A stretch of 64,000 nucleotides of DNA. It comes from Lutjanus erythropterus (Eukaryota; Chordata; Actinopteri; Lutjaniformes; Lutjanidae). Where the stretch lies: assembly GCA_020091685.1 (NCBI GenBank), contig CM034608.1, forward strand, positions 10,354,522-10,418,521, written 5' to 3'. Below the pieces are notes generated by a model that saw only the letters and a list, made by a program, of their open reading frames with translations, was not told where the DNA came from and did no database searches. The position numbers were made by a program, and so were the translations under genes. Positions 35,923 through 47,090 of this stretch are shown one piece after another (position 1 is the stretch's first letter; every line of letters starts with the position of its first letter).

Positions 35923-35924
<2 letters not shown>
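34433..35924. other. Unassigned DNA
   Basis: 34460-34560 (GGGCCGAAAAACCGAGGCGC, TTTCAGACCCGACCC) may be a fish repeat fragment. 34970-35150 is a GC-richer patch. No gene seen. Confidence 0.4.

Positions 35925-35981
<57 letters not shown>
35925..35981. repeat. (GA)28 microsatellite
   Basis: Uninterrupted 57-base GA/AG tract. Confidence 0.98.
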
Positions 35982-35983
<2 letters not shown>

Positions 35984-37680
35984 GAAAAGTACAGTATGAG
36001 GGTGGAAGTATATTTCATAATTAATAAAATGCCAATATTAAATCATTTTGATGCTTTGATGCAACACAAATACACTGCCAATAAATACAAGGTATAAAAC
36101 ATTTGCCTGATTTGATGTGACTGTCAGTGAGCTATAAATAACGCCCACTTATGATATTCTATCCAAATACAGATACAGGGAGAGATAATTTTGTTGGTTG
36201 AACTGATACGGATACAAATAATGATATCTCTGTGCTCCTCTAATACTCGCATTGCAGTCAACTACCAGCACGTACCACTATAGCATCTCAAAATAATAAT
36301 CTGCCTAACAAGTTAGCAGACCTTTTCCCAATATCCCTCAGAAAAACGGGGCCGGTAAACTCAAAACTCAGCTGAAATCGACAAACAGTTATAATCTAGA
36401 AGAGAACTTTGTACAGGCACAATCACAACAAGAGGAAGAGAAATGCAACCATTATCGATGGTTTTAGTTTTGTCCTCTTCGGGTCACCTGCACTGGCTAT
36501 GCTCTGTCTCTCTCCCAACTTCCCAGTGGACTTTGTGTATTTACTTGCAATACAGGAAACGCATGAACGCATTAACTGAGTCAGACAGTGAAAGAGAGAC
36601 AAAGAAATTTCTTAATAAGTTTATTTTACGCAACAGAGCGGCCTGAACCTGACCTGACACACGACCCTTTGTCGAAACCCATCGAGTTTTAAGCTCTGAA
36701 TAATTGTATGCCATATTGGAACTCAAAGTGACGGGGACAGAGGGGTTGTCCCTGTCACTGCCTATGAAAGTAAGAAACGGATACAGTCCAACAGAGACAG
36801 ACAGTGTTAAAGAAGATATCTTTGAGTGACAGTCGGTTAGTTGGGAAAGTGGGAAAAGGAGGATGACCTTTCTTTGAGGAGAGGTGTCAGCTCCAGGAGG
36901 AGCAGGAAAGGGGACGGTGTCTCTTTCGCTTCAGTGACTTCCTCTCTCCTGTACAAGAAAGCTGTCGGCCATCTTCCAAGAGGACTCTCTTTTGCTCTTT
37001 CACTCAATCTCCCTTTATCTCTCTGCCTATCTGCCACCTCTCTCCCCCTTCACTCTTTTCGTACGCGGTGTCTCCCAACTCCCTCCATCCAGACCGCCCC
37101 ACCCCCACCCCCCTTCTTCTGTCTCTCTGTCAGCCACTGTTAAATCAGATAGATGGCAGGTGTGTTTCCTCCATGAGGGTGGACTCACTGCTGCTGTATG
37201 CCTGCAACCTCTCAGCCAAGGGCGCAGAATTGAGTAGGGACTGTAAGGATATGTCCCTGCCAACTGAATCGTCCCTTACAATTCTGATCAAAAATGTAAA
37301 ATGTAACCATTGTTGTCCATCGGTGTCTAGTCAGTGACAGTGAGATTCAGTATTGTGATGAAGAACCTGTGATAATCTAATCATAGATGCAAAACAATGC
37401 GTTTTCAAGAGTTGAAAGATTGCGTGCTGAACCATAACATGTCAGCCCTTTTAAATCATAGCTAAATAAGAACTGTGGTTTGAAAATGCATATTTTAATT
37501 AGCATTAAGAGGACGCAAAAATGCTATTAATTAAAAAGTAATTCCCAAGGAAGTTGGGCATTACAAGATTTAATAGCCTTTTAAAATATAGTTTCCCAAC
37601 ATAATTGAAGTGTAAAAATCCAAACCCCCTAAAAATATGGTTTTGTTCCAATTCCCAGAAATGACCGATACACAAGTATA
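35982..37680. other. Single-copy DNA with a pyrimidine-rich patch
   Basis: 36960-37135 is strongly C/T-rich (CTCTCTC, CCACCCCC) and supports overlapping open frames of 100, 81 and 78 codons with low-complexity proline and serine content. No gene inferred. Confidence 0.45.
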
Positions 37681-38880
37681 TTATTTTGTAATCTCAGTCA
37701 GTATCAACCTCTTTCTGTCACTCCTCGCTCTGTGCGTGATTTTTTTTTTCTCAGGATGGTGAATGCATGACCCAGCCAGAAAGTCTTCATGCCTAAATCT
37801 ACCCAATCCAACAAAGGCAATAAATACTAGCCAATTAGAATCAAAGTAAGTTGGGTCTCTCCTGGGAAAGAGACAGGTAACCCAAGCCCCCAGGTGTCCC
37901 CACCAACTGTGGCCTGAATTATCCGCCCGTGCTCTCAGATTGACGTAGCGCCTCTCCCAATTTACTGTGCCGCAATTTATCCCCACACCCGAAACATACT
38001 TAAACAGCATTTATACATGCAGGCCTTCTGGTTATCCTATTTATCATAAACCCCCACAACTGCATTAATTCTGGGGTGTGATTAACTACAAGCGCCACCG
38101 TCGGTGAGCATATAAAGTCTAGCAATAAACTGCCCAGCTCCATCCACTGCCCATACAGTGATGGAGATATTACTCAAGCGGCCAATCTGTGATTATTCTG
38201 CATTCATTTACCCCGGGCATTTTAGCATGAGACTAGATGTATCCACGCTGAATACGATTTTCTATCTTGCCCGCTGTGTTTTCAGGCATATTTTCTCCCC
38301 TGTATCCTCAAACTGGCTGCCGCTATCAGTAAATGGCACCAACCTTTCTCAGCGGGGTGAAAATGACTGCCTTGTAAACTTTGCACCGGCCCCAGCTCTC
38401 TCCCATGATGGTAGTTAAAAAAACGATGTTGACCTATGCGCGGCCTCAGGACTGTATATCTCAGCCAGAACAGCGTGCAGGAAATAATCCCCCCAGTTTT
38501 GAATTATTATGTGTCCCAAGGTCCCTAAATGGATTTTCTTAGGAGCAATACGAGTCTGTGGAAGCCGGACATAAGACTATTTTGCTTTGTTGGTGTTTTT
38601 TTCCTTCTTTTATTGATTTTAATATTACCTAGATTTCCATAATCCCACTTATACAATTAGATTTATCTTCGCTCTTCCAGTGGTGCAGAACGGCACTGAT
38701 TAATTGAGTCTCTATTGACAGGTCTCAATTAATTGGACAGGGCACTGGATTCTAACTGTACAAAATTCATTAATAGCCGACTCTATATCAAGGATTTACA
38801 CTGATGGATAACCGAGGTCTGGCCTTTTAAGATCACATCAGTAAACAATCTGGTTGAGACTATCATGACATTTCCAAACC
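37681..38880. promoter_or_regulatory. Candidate conserved cis-regulatory block, about 1.2 kb
   Basis: The longest stretch in the window with balanced composition, no simple repeats, no transposon ends and a high density of binding-site-like words: CCAATTAGAATCAAAG (37831 on), TTTATCATAAA (38040), CATTAATTCTGG, GGGGTGTGATTAAC with a T-box-type core GGTGTGA at 38075-38081, and TTAATTGAG/CTCAATTAA inverted at 38700-38732. This is what vertebrate conserved non-coding elements look like. Open frames of 109 (-) and 86 (+) codons inside have no domains. Function and conservation are inference. Confidence 0.45.
38700..38732. promoter_or_regulatory. Inverted TTAATTGAG pair
   Basis: TTAATTGAG at 38700-38708 and CTCAATTAA at 38724-38732 are exact reverse complements separated by 15 bp, about one and a half helical turns. 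TTAATTG fits NK/Lhx-type homeodomain sites. Binding is inference. Confidence 0.4.
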
Positions 38881-39070
38881 AAGCCTTTTTTTTTTCATTT
38901 TCGAACTGTCCGCCTGTCATCCAGGACTCTACACTCTTAGAAATAAGGGTTCCAAAAGGGTTCTCCCAGAAGGGCTTAGGTTCTTTATAGTAGTGTTTGC
39001 CTCTAAAAAAAACCCTTGTTGAAGAAAAGGGTTCTTTGTAAGACTAAAAGTTCCATTAAGAATCCTTTTC

Positions 39071-39512
39071 TGTCATGGAATGGGTTTTTGTGTAGTATTT
39101 ACTGTTTTATTTTGTACTTGTCTTCCCTTTTGTTTCTAACTTCCTGTCTGTCTCTTTTCCCATCTTTTTGAGTTCTGGTTGTCTCCACCTGCCCCTGACC
39201 ACCTCCCAGTGTATTTAGCTTTGTGTCTGTTCCCTCTTCAGCATGAGTTTATCTCACCTGTTTGTGAGCTCTCATTGTGCTTTCCAGTGGATTTTTTCCT
39301 TGTGGTTTTGTCCCCTCTAAATTTTGGATTATTGCTATTTTTGGATTGTTATTACCTTGCCTCGCCTTTTGTATTTGTTTGTATTTGTTGAGCTGTATTG
39401 AAAGGTTTTGTTCATTGACTTTTGTTATTAAATGTTTTGAACCAGTATCCCAGTCTGCGTTTTGGGTCCGATTTCCTCGTTTTCCTGTTCTCTCGGTTGG
39501 CAATTTGTGACA
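39071..39512. mobile_element. Solo LTR, 442 bp, with 5-bp target duplication
   Basis: Begins TGTCATGG and ends TTGTGACA (TG...CA with TGTCA/TGACA inverted ends). It is flanked on both sides by TTTTC (39066-39070 and 39513-39517), as expected for an LTR-retrotransposon integrase that makes 5-bp duplications. An ATTAAA polyadenylation-like signal is at 39427-39432. The inside has no coding part, so only a single LTR remains after recombination. Superfamily not determined; a Ty3/gypsy-type element is plausible. Confidence 0.85.
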
Positions 39513-39596
39513 TTTTCATCCAAATAACTCTTTTCATTAAGGGTTCTCTGTACCAATATATAAAAAGGTTTTTCGAAGAACCCCTTGGTAGGCCTT

Positions 39597-39963
39597 TTCC
39601 ACCAACATGGAACTGCCCTCATTCTGGTTCAAGCACCTAATTTTGATTGATCAGGTTTTCTTTGGGAACCAAAGTGGGCATGTCATCTTCTTCAGGTTGC
39701 TGTGCATTGTGCTGCTCCCTCTGGGCTCTTTTTCACTAAATAAGCTCTGGTTCTTGGACCATTCCTTTCAGACTCTTAGAACTTTGGCTGCATTCTCACC
39801 AGTTTTGAGTGGAACCACTGTAATCAAGGATGTCAGCAACAGAGGGCGCTGCACAAAGCACAGCTACCTCTAGAATATGACACGCCCACTTTGGTTCCCA
39901 GGGTTTGGTTTTGGCTGTGAAACTGACTTTTCAGGTTTCAAAACAGTTCCTTTTTGGTAGGAA
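39597..39963. mobile_element. Hairpin MITE nested in the same TIR element
   Basis: GGGAACCAAAGTGGGCATGT (start of 39664-39686) and its partner at 39877-39899 are 23-base inverted arms with one mismatch. Further out, TTCCACCAA (39597 on) faces TTGGTAGGAA (39954-39963). The arms are imperfect over about 90 bp. Probably a small non-autonomous hAT-type element, but no 8-bp target duplication can be shown. Confidence 0.65.
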
Positions 39964-40261
39964 TGGTCAGTACGGTCCAAAATTAGGTTCTTCAACCAGA
40001 TGCCAGTGCCTGTGGAATATAAAAGGGTTCACGGTAGAACCCGTGGGTGGGATCTTGTGAGCACCCCAAGAAGAAGGAAAGGTTTTGGATATAACCAGAA
40101 CCATTACAACATAGAACGGCTCTCTGTAGATGGTCAGATGGATTTGGGTATAACAATTTTATGTTCCAGGTAGTACACTTTGAAAGGGTTCCAAATGGGA
40201 CCTTTATAAAAAACCAAAGAACCCTTTGTGGTTCAAGTTAGCACCTTTATTTCTAAGGGTG

Positions 40262-41091
40262 AGTAAAACAATCCTTGTCCTAGCTCTGTCCTCACAAGCT
40301 CTCAAAGGTCAGCCTGGACAACACTGAGTGCTCTAATTATATTTTGCTGAAACAATTGTCTAGGGAACATAGGTCTAGTAATATTGTAGCTGCTGCACAG
40401 TATCGGTGTTTGTCTGCATTAGGGTTAAGGGTCGATCTAAAATTGCTTCAGTTTCATGGGGATCACAGGCTTTTGACCCTCCCAAGACAGGTTCTGCTTA
40501 AGAGCTGCTGATCACTCTGCTTTTCTTTTTTGGGTCTTTTCCACATGCTCGTACCACTCTTACAAAATTGGAAGCGACAGAAAATTCAGATATCAAAAAT
40601 ACCCCACGTCCTCCATCCTTTATGTCTTGTTGTCTTCATGTTACAAACTATTAAACGAGCATTGTCTTTCCCTCAAGTGAATTTTGCAAAATCATGTGTA
40701 AAATTCAAAAAAAAAAAAGAGAGACAGGCACGAAGAGGCAAAAGCAGAAAAAAAAAAGAAATCAATAAAGAATGCTTCAAAGAGGGCATCGAGGAAGAGA
40801 AAGGAGGCAAGGCTCAAAACAAGTCAAGAAGTCAGAGTCTGATCTCCCATAATCCTTCTCTCTGCTACAGTTGTTCGAGCCTGGGTAACAGAAGTTTGGC
40901 AGCAACCTTCAGTTCAAAGATGCTTCTGTACCTAAAACGAGTTGAATATGCTGAAATAAACTACCAGAGATGCTTTTTTAAAAAGAAATCTGTGACAGAG
41001 CACAAGCTTTGTCCTTTCATAATTTGAAATAATTGTAGAAAAACTCTTATTAACAGACCAACACTATATTGAGGGTTTCTCCAGTTATTAT
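40262..41091. other. Unassigned DNA with purine-rich patch
   Basis: 40700-40830 is A/G-rich and holds open a lysine-rich 165-codon frame (40530-41027). It has no domain and no sign of selection on codons; not called a gene. Confidence 0.4.
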
Positions 41092-42413
41092 CAGTGGTGG
41101 ACGAAGTACGTAGATCTTTGTTTCAGTAAAAGCACTTATACCACAATGTGAAAAATGTCTGCATTTAGTAAATTTGTAAGTATTACCTGCAAAAGTACTT
41201 ATTGTACAGCAAATTGGTCCCCGTCAGTGTTTTTGTTCTATTTTTGGGTTAATATTACTGCAGCATTAAAGAGAAAATGTCTAATTATATTTTTTGCAAT
41301 AAATAATAAAAAAGACCATGATATGTCTTGTATTTGCCCACTTCATGTTAGAGTTCAAATTAATGCAGAACATTTGCAGAATGAGTACCTATTTATGAAT
41401 CGTAAGAAATCAATAACATCTTTTAGAAAGAAAATATGTTTAAAACGGCAGAATTTACATGTTGTGCATTTTATCCTTCAGTTGTGTTCAAATTCAGAAT
41501 CGCTAGTGTGACTACAGTGCTCATTTTTGGATGCACAATTGTTATCTTTTACCATGTATGTTACATTTTATTGATGTAGATGTTTTAGGTTGAGCTCATT
41601 TAAGCTACTTTATGTACTGCTGGGTAGTGCATCAGTCTGTCATACCCTGTGAGATCATCATGTGTTTGTAGCATTGCTGGCTTGTGTGTTTTCATGAGCT
41701 CAGAGGAAGAACCTTGTTTTCAGCTTTTCACAATGCATTCACAAGCTAATCCAAGATGTTTTATTTAGTGTAAAATATAGGCTTTTTCTCAATCCATAAA
41801 GAAACACTTAGCTATAATATGTAACATTTCTACATCAAAATGTCCAAAAAAAGTCCAATATTTTATATTATGTTGAGTTGTGTACTTACATTGTTTCAAA
41901 TGTAGAGAAATCTGTAATTTATTCAAGGTAACAGTGTGTTTCCTGCTAGCAGTTGCCTGCTTGTTGCTATAACCTCTGCGAAAACATGGAATAGGCTACA
42001 TCGGATGTGTCGAACAGAAAACATGACTAAACATAACATAAATAAAACTTTTATATTACCTTGTCCATAAATGTGATTTTTACCTGAGTCATGTCACATA
42101 GATTAGCTATGGGGGTTGTTAAAACAGTAAAAGTAACAACTCCCATGATCCCACACTACTTCACAACATCATTAAACTACATCTTCTGTTATTGTTTTAA
42201 TGCGAGAGTGACCCCTAGTGGCAGAATTTACCATATTGTCAGTTTAATCATTTAGTTTCATTCACTTTCAAAATGTATTATGGTTTTCACTGAAGGGTAA
42301 CGAATTTTCTATTTGAAAAGTAACTAGTAACTAAAGAGGTCTGGCAAATGTAATGGAGTAAAAGCATCATATTTGTACTGACAGTGCTTTAGAAAATAAA
42401 CTTTCCATCACCG
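41092..42413 (+). mobile_element. hAT-like TIR element with probable 8-bp target duplication
   Basis: The left end is CAGTGGTGGACGAAGTAC; the right end reversed is CGGTGATGGAAAGTTTATTT. Flanks are GTTATTAT (41084-41091) and GTTAATTT (42414-42421), 6 of 8 matching, which fits a hAT duplication that has decayed. GTAAAAGCACTTATACCACA near 41127 and AAAAGTAACTAGTAACTAAA near 42318 are standard words of this abundant teleost family. The centre (about 41770-42240) looks like a further nested repeat. Confidence 0.75.
41770..42245. mobile_element. Probable repeat nested in the hAT-like element
   Basis: GTAACATTTCTACATCAAAA, GTTGAGTTGTGTACTTACAT, GGTAACAGTGTGTTTCCTGC and a terminal GAGTGACCCCTAGTGGCAGA give an order I know from other fish loci. 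No terminal repeats demonstrated. Confidence 0.4.
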
Positions 42414-43840
42414 GTTAATTTTATAATAATAAGTAGGTCTGCTCTTGCTGCAACGAGTTTCAGAGCATACTCAGTCTGTAGCGTGAAGCAACTCAGTCCT
42501 CTTGAGAGAAGAATTTTTTTGGCAGCATTCATTCCTTACAATGAGGTGGAGGCGAAGGTGACCCCTGCGGAGCAAGTATCTTGGGCTGAGCCACTTTCCC
42601 CGTAGCTCTTTCCTGCCACGCGGGCCATCAGAAAGCCCGGCTCAATCCACTTTTCTAAATTGCTACCATTTAATGGAACACCTTGACCTGACTTCCCTTC
42701 CTGCCAAAAATAAATAAAGAAGTTGTTGGTAAAAATGAGGCCTCCCAACTTAGGCGATGCCCGTGGAAAATTGAACGTATCAAATAGCGCTTTTACCGAA
42801 TTGCTTGACAGATACTTTTCTCCAATAGATTTTCAGTGGGCTAAATACAATGAGTGATATTTTCTGTCTCTTCCTGCAGAGTCACAACATAGTGATTTAA
42901 GGCTCACGGATATTAAAGACTGAATGCTTCCTTAATGCATGTATTGTCTTTATGTTCGCAGGTGTTTTGGGATACTTTTGCACCTTCAGATGGTCAGGAA
43001 GTTTGAAGCAAAGGTGAATTAGCAGTCTAATTCCTCACGTTAGTTTAGTTCCAGGTGGGTGGAAAAGCAGCTTGTTGCATGACCTGCAGGTACAAGTGGA
43101 GGAGTATGAAGTTCAAACAAGGAGGGTGGAGCATCTCTGCACTAGAAAGCATAAAAAAAGAGACTCCTGTTTTAAAATTCAGTCCTGGTTTCCATAGCAA
43201 TTATCCAGCTCATCTTTTGGCTGGTAATTCCTGCAAAATTCAACGGCTGACTTTTATCTTTGCTGAAAACCCCACACAGCTATACAGTAGCTCAGTATGA
43301 CTCCTTTGAGAGAGCTGAAAAAAAGAAGCTTTTGTAACCCGGGCTCATTTTATTCTGGTTGATTGTCATCCTCCGAGTGTACAGTAATCCCCTCAGATCC
43401 AAGATCTTGCTAAATCAATCTGTAAGAGTACAGTCCTCTTCAAACACTAACAGTCTGAAATGTGTTTCTCTCTAGGTTTAGCACCTCAGAGGGCTCTGAT
43501 GAGACTTTAAATGTAACTGGCCATAAAGCGTCCCACACATTAAATTAAGCCAGCGGGAATCTAATTAGCAATGACTGCTGACTTGAGTGACAACTTGTTT
43601 ACGCAATGCGTCAATAAGACAGCGATGTTTGCCAAAACCAGGGGGATGAAACAGAGTCCCTGTGCTTAGCCAGTGGCTTAGTGGTCAAAGCAAACTTGAT
43701 TGCTTATGAAATTATCCAAATAAAGGAGCTGCCAGAGTACTTCATCAACATCGATTGACATCACTTCTTGAATCAAAAAAACATCATTTCTATTTGGTCT
43801 TAAAGAGAGACTAAAGGAGCAAAAATCCAGTAAGAAACAC
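42414..43840. other. Single-copy DNA, nothing identified
   Basis: 42540-42760 is GC-richer and less repetitive. Open frames of 70-81 codons have no domains. Confidence 0.45.
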
Positions 43841-45208
43841 TGTAAAAAAAATCACACAGGAGTTTTGTTGAATCAACAAATCTTAGAATTGTAGCAATTG
43901 TGCGTCCAAAAATGAGTACTGCAATACTAATAGCAAGCTGTAGCCATAGTTTGTATATTTGAAATCCTACTTAAGTGAAGTGAATTGTTTTGCCTGCCCC
44001 CTCCTCCCCAGACTCAAGGAAGCTCAGGCAGGCTGCAGGAACACTGCAAGGGCGCAAGACGAGCACAATATATTAATTTGCCACCGACAAGCGAGGACGA
44101 GTCCGACACTGTAAGTTGATCGGCTGTTTATAACTGTCATTTGTCTGTCAATGTAAATCTAAGCCTGTTATCCTGAAAACAAAAGACCACTGCTCTGAAA
44201 ATACACACTCTGGAGTTGAAATGGCTGCCTGCCAAACCTCTACTTGTCTGATTTCTTACGACTCATGGACAGACACTTACTCCTTCGGTACACATTTGGC
44301 ATACATTTTAACATCTAATTAATGTGAAATGAGCAAAGTAAAGACATAATTCCGGCCCAGAACACCGTGGTTGTAGCCTTGTTGTCAGAGAAGTGAGTAT
44401 TTCAACTTTCATCTAGCATGTTTCCTTAATCTCTGATGGCATATCATGGTAATTGTATAATAAATTACAGTAAATATATTACAGATTTCTCCTTTACCAT
44501 AAATATACTTTTATTAACTTTATAAACTAACTTTTATTTAAGTTAATTAAACATACATTTTCTATTATTAATTTTCAGACCACTTCAGAACTTATAAACA
44601 ACTTGCTTTGAAGTCTTTTGACTGGAAATGAGTTAAATAAATGTACTGTACAGAGTTTAATGAACTCATTAAATTAAGTTTCCCAGGAAACACGACGGAT
44701 ATATTCGCAGTCTGTTGTTTGAGAGATAAAACTCCCCTCAAACCATTTTCTTTTTTAAACTTTTGATAGATGAAACCTTGCTGTGTGTCTCTAATAAACC
44801 TTAAGATAAGTCATGGCTGCTTGTTTTCAAAATAATGAAAACACTGTGAATCATGATGAAGGTTATTGAATTCAGTCTCTACCTCCTTACACTTAAAATT
44901 TAATAAATTCACTGGGAGCAGTCTCACATATTGTCTTTGTGCCAGTGCTGGAACAATGTAGCTCCAACAGGAGCAGCTGAGGCTGTGAGTTCTTTGTGTA
45001 AAATCAAAGACCGACTCTTCAAACTGAGAAAATGTAAAAAGAAATCAACTTTGCTATGCTCATCAATGTGGCCAAAAAGTTTTTGGTTCAACTCAATATC
45101 TTATGTATAACTGAGTCCATTTGATATGAAGTTTATGTGACTAGAAAAGTTTATTTGTTTTGAAATATTACAAAATTACCTCAACTTGTTTTTTCAAATT
45201 CAGTCAAT
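43841..45208. repeat. Probable old repeat-derived DNA
   Basis: AACACTGTAAAAAAAATCAC at 43837 on and AGTTGAATCAACAAA-type words recall a fish MITE with CACTGTAAAAA ends. 44010-44400 (CAGACTCAAGGAAGCTCAGG, TTAATGTGAAATGAGCAAAG) also resembles a repeat. I could not define boundaries. Confidence 0.3.
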
Positions 45209-45820
45209 TTAAGATTTGAATGCAGCCTGGACACTACTTTTTATATTTAAAGAGTTATTTTCCTTTTTTTCCATGCTAGCATCTTTTTTGCGTGTATCTC
45301 CAGGATGGCTACAGGTCTTATGAGATGCCTTGACTGCAACAAAAAAATCCACTCTCCTGTCAAGTGTTGATGAGTTTCTGTGCCCAGGACATTCAGATTG
45401 GTGTCGGTGAATTGCAGCAGCACTTGTTAAACCTTTCACTGGTATCAGCTCCAAATGTTGCAATGGATGGAAAGTGAAAGAGGCGGGATAACACTTCCAT
45501 TGGTATCCTGGGTGGTCTTTTGATCTCAGCTGAAACCCCACTTGCCTGCTGGGTGGACTTAGAAGGCAAGCTGAGAGCCCAGCACATACAGCATGGTGAA
45601 CCTGGGCTGGCAGCCAGCTGTTGTAGGTGGATCTGAACTGTCCGTTGAAAGAACAGAAAAATCGTTGTCGTCCATTTGTGGTGGAGGATGTCTCCATCTC
45701 AGATAGACACGGGAATATGCACATTTGCTGCATTTCTAGAGCGCCTTGTTGAGTGGTTGATATGTGAAGCTGGAAACTGTAATTAGTGTCGTTTAGTATA
45801 CTGATGTGACGGCAGACCAA
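45209..45820 (-). other. 203-codon minus-strand open frame, probably not a gene
   Basis: Second-longest frame. Its deduced protein is a mix of His, Ser, Gln and Cys without a domain, signal peptide or repeat. A different frame of 64 codons is open on the same strand inside it. The surrounding DNA is GC-richer than average, which lowers stop-codon frequency. Could be an exon of an unknown gene, but nothing supports that. Confidence 0.2.
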
Positions 45821-46189
45821 ATGGCATCTTCCAGGATGGGGGAGCAGCTGTAGACAAATGTCCCTCTGTATGGTGGAAGTTTAATACATGGAAATGGTCA
45901 TTTTACACCTGTGATTATGGTTAAACAGTAAAATGTAGATGTAAAGTAAATGGTCTTTACCTCACCCTAAGTGCTCTGTGTCGCATTAATCTAAACATAT
46001 GAATCATGCTTCAGTTGCCAGGAGTAGATGTTGTAGGAAAAACAAGCAACAAACAGTGAATGGACTGTATATGAACACATTTGAAGGATTGACAGGGGTT
46101 ACCCATATGTGTGACAGTGCTGCTGTATAGAATTAGCAAAGTTTAATTGGGTTGGGCCTTATTAAAGACCCAAAAATGAAATTTCACTC
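45821..46189. other. Unassigned DNA
   Basis: No feature recognised. Confidence 0.45.
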
Positions 46190-47090
46190 AATATCTACTC
46201 ACACCTGTGCTGATGTGAGGATGGGTGAAGATCTCCAGTTCACAAAACACTCCTGGAGCAGAAAACAGCGTTGCGGCAAAATGCAGTACAATTGAAGTGA
46301 TTTTTTTTTAAATGTAAAAAAAAAAAACACAAAAAAACACAAAATGTCTCCATACTGCTCGTGTGGTGTGATCCAAGTGTCCGTAAACCGCAACATTAAA
46401 ATTTGACCCAAAAAGACCATTTACACCATGTTTTTGGCCTAAATGTCAACTGTAGCCTCTCAGACCTGATCCGCTTGCACACACCTGAAGCAGATACACA
46501 GACTCTAACCCAAGCGGCGCGGCACGAGATATACGAGATCTTGCAATACCTTCACATCTGTGTTTACATGCTACCTGGAAGCGACTCAGACAACAGAGAG
46601 AGATCTGCTCAGAAATAGTGACTTGTTACGTGCACAGCTGACTTTGCAAACTTTCAGCAAAGACGAAAATGACCAAGGACTTCGACACAGAAGAGGAACA
46701 TCATTTCTTTGCTGCAGTCGCGCCGCTTGGTCGAGAGCCTGTGAACCCGCTGCAGGCGTGTGCACATGGATCAAGTCTGAGAGGATACGGTTGAGATTTA
46801 GGCTAAAAACATGGTGTAAATGGTGTCTTTTTGCATCAGATTTTAATGTTGTGGCTTATGGACACCTGGATTACACCACATGACCAGTAATGGAGACATT
46901 TTGTGGGCTTTTTTGTGTTATTTTTTTTATTTTAAAACTGGTCACCATCCACTTCAGTTGTATTGGATTTGGCTGCAGCGCTGTTTTCCACTGTTTTCCA
47001 ACTGTCATATATGCCATTTTAGGAATCGCTGGCAAATGTTTAAATATGAAGACGTGCTGGAAAGAGTGTTTGTCCAAGCTATTTGAGCTC
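46190..47090. mobile_element. Foldback element with about 210-bp inverted arms
   Basis: The left arm (about 46256-46465) and right arm (about 46783-46992) are imperfect reverse complements: AGAAAACAGCGTTGCGGC faces its complement at 46972-46990; AAATGTCTCC faces 46893-46902; GTGTGGTGTGATCCAAGTGT faces 46868-46888; AGACCATTTACACCATGTTT faces 46812-46832. Outer sequence (ACAAAACACTCCTGGAGC versus 47055-47075) extends the match after a deletion in the left arm. The centre (46470-46780) is not self-complementary. Several opposed 70-107-codon frames here mirror each other and are not genes. Confidence 0.75.

Larger units (their letters stand above)
38932..40261. mobile_element. TIR element (CACTCTTAGAAATAA ends) hosting two insertions
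   Basis: The left end is CACTCTTAGAAATAAGGGTT and the right end reversed is CACCCTTAGAAATAAAGGTG. Both inner sides repeat GGGTTC/AAGAACCC words typical of an abundant fish MITE. Sequence of this family is continuous across the solo LTR at 39071-39512 if one target copy is removed, and it is broken again by a hairpin element at 39597-39963. The open frames at 39179-39873 lie in these insertions. Confidence 0.8.

Noticed and set aside
40530-41027. 165-codon lysine-rich frame
   Set aside because: Held open by a purine-rich tract; no nuclear-protein domain or conserved motif visible.
45209-45820. 203-codon minus-strand open frame as a gene
   Set aside because: No domain, no splice or start context, and a GC-richer local composition that makes long frames likely by chance.
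46403-46883. Pairs of opposed open frames as overlapping genes
   Set aside because: They mirror each other because the region is an inverted repeat.
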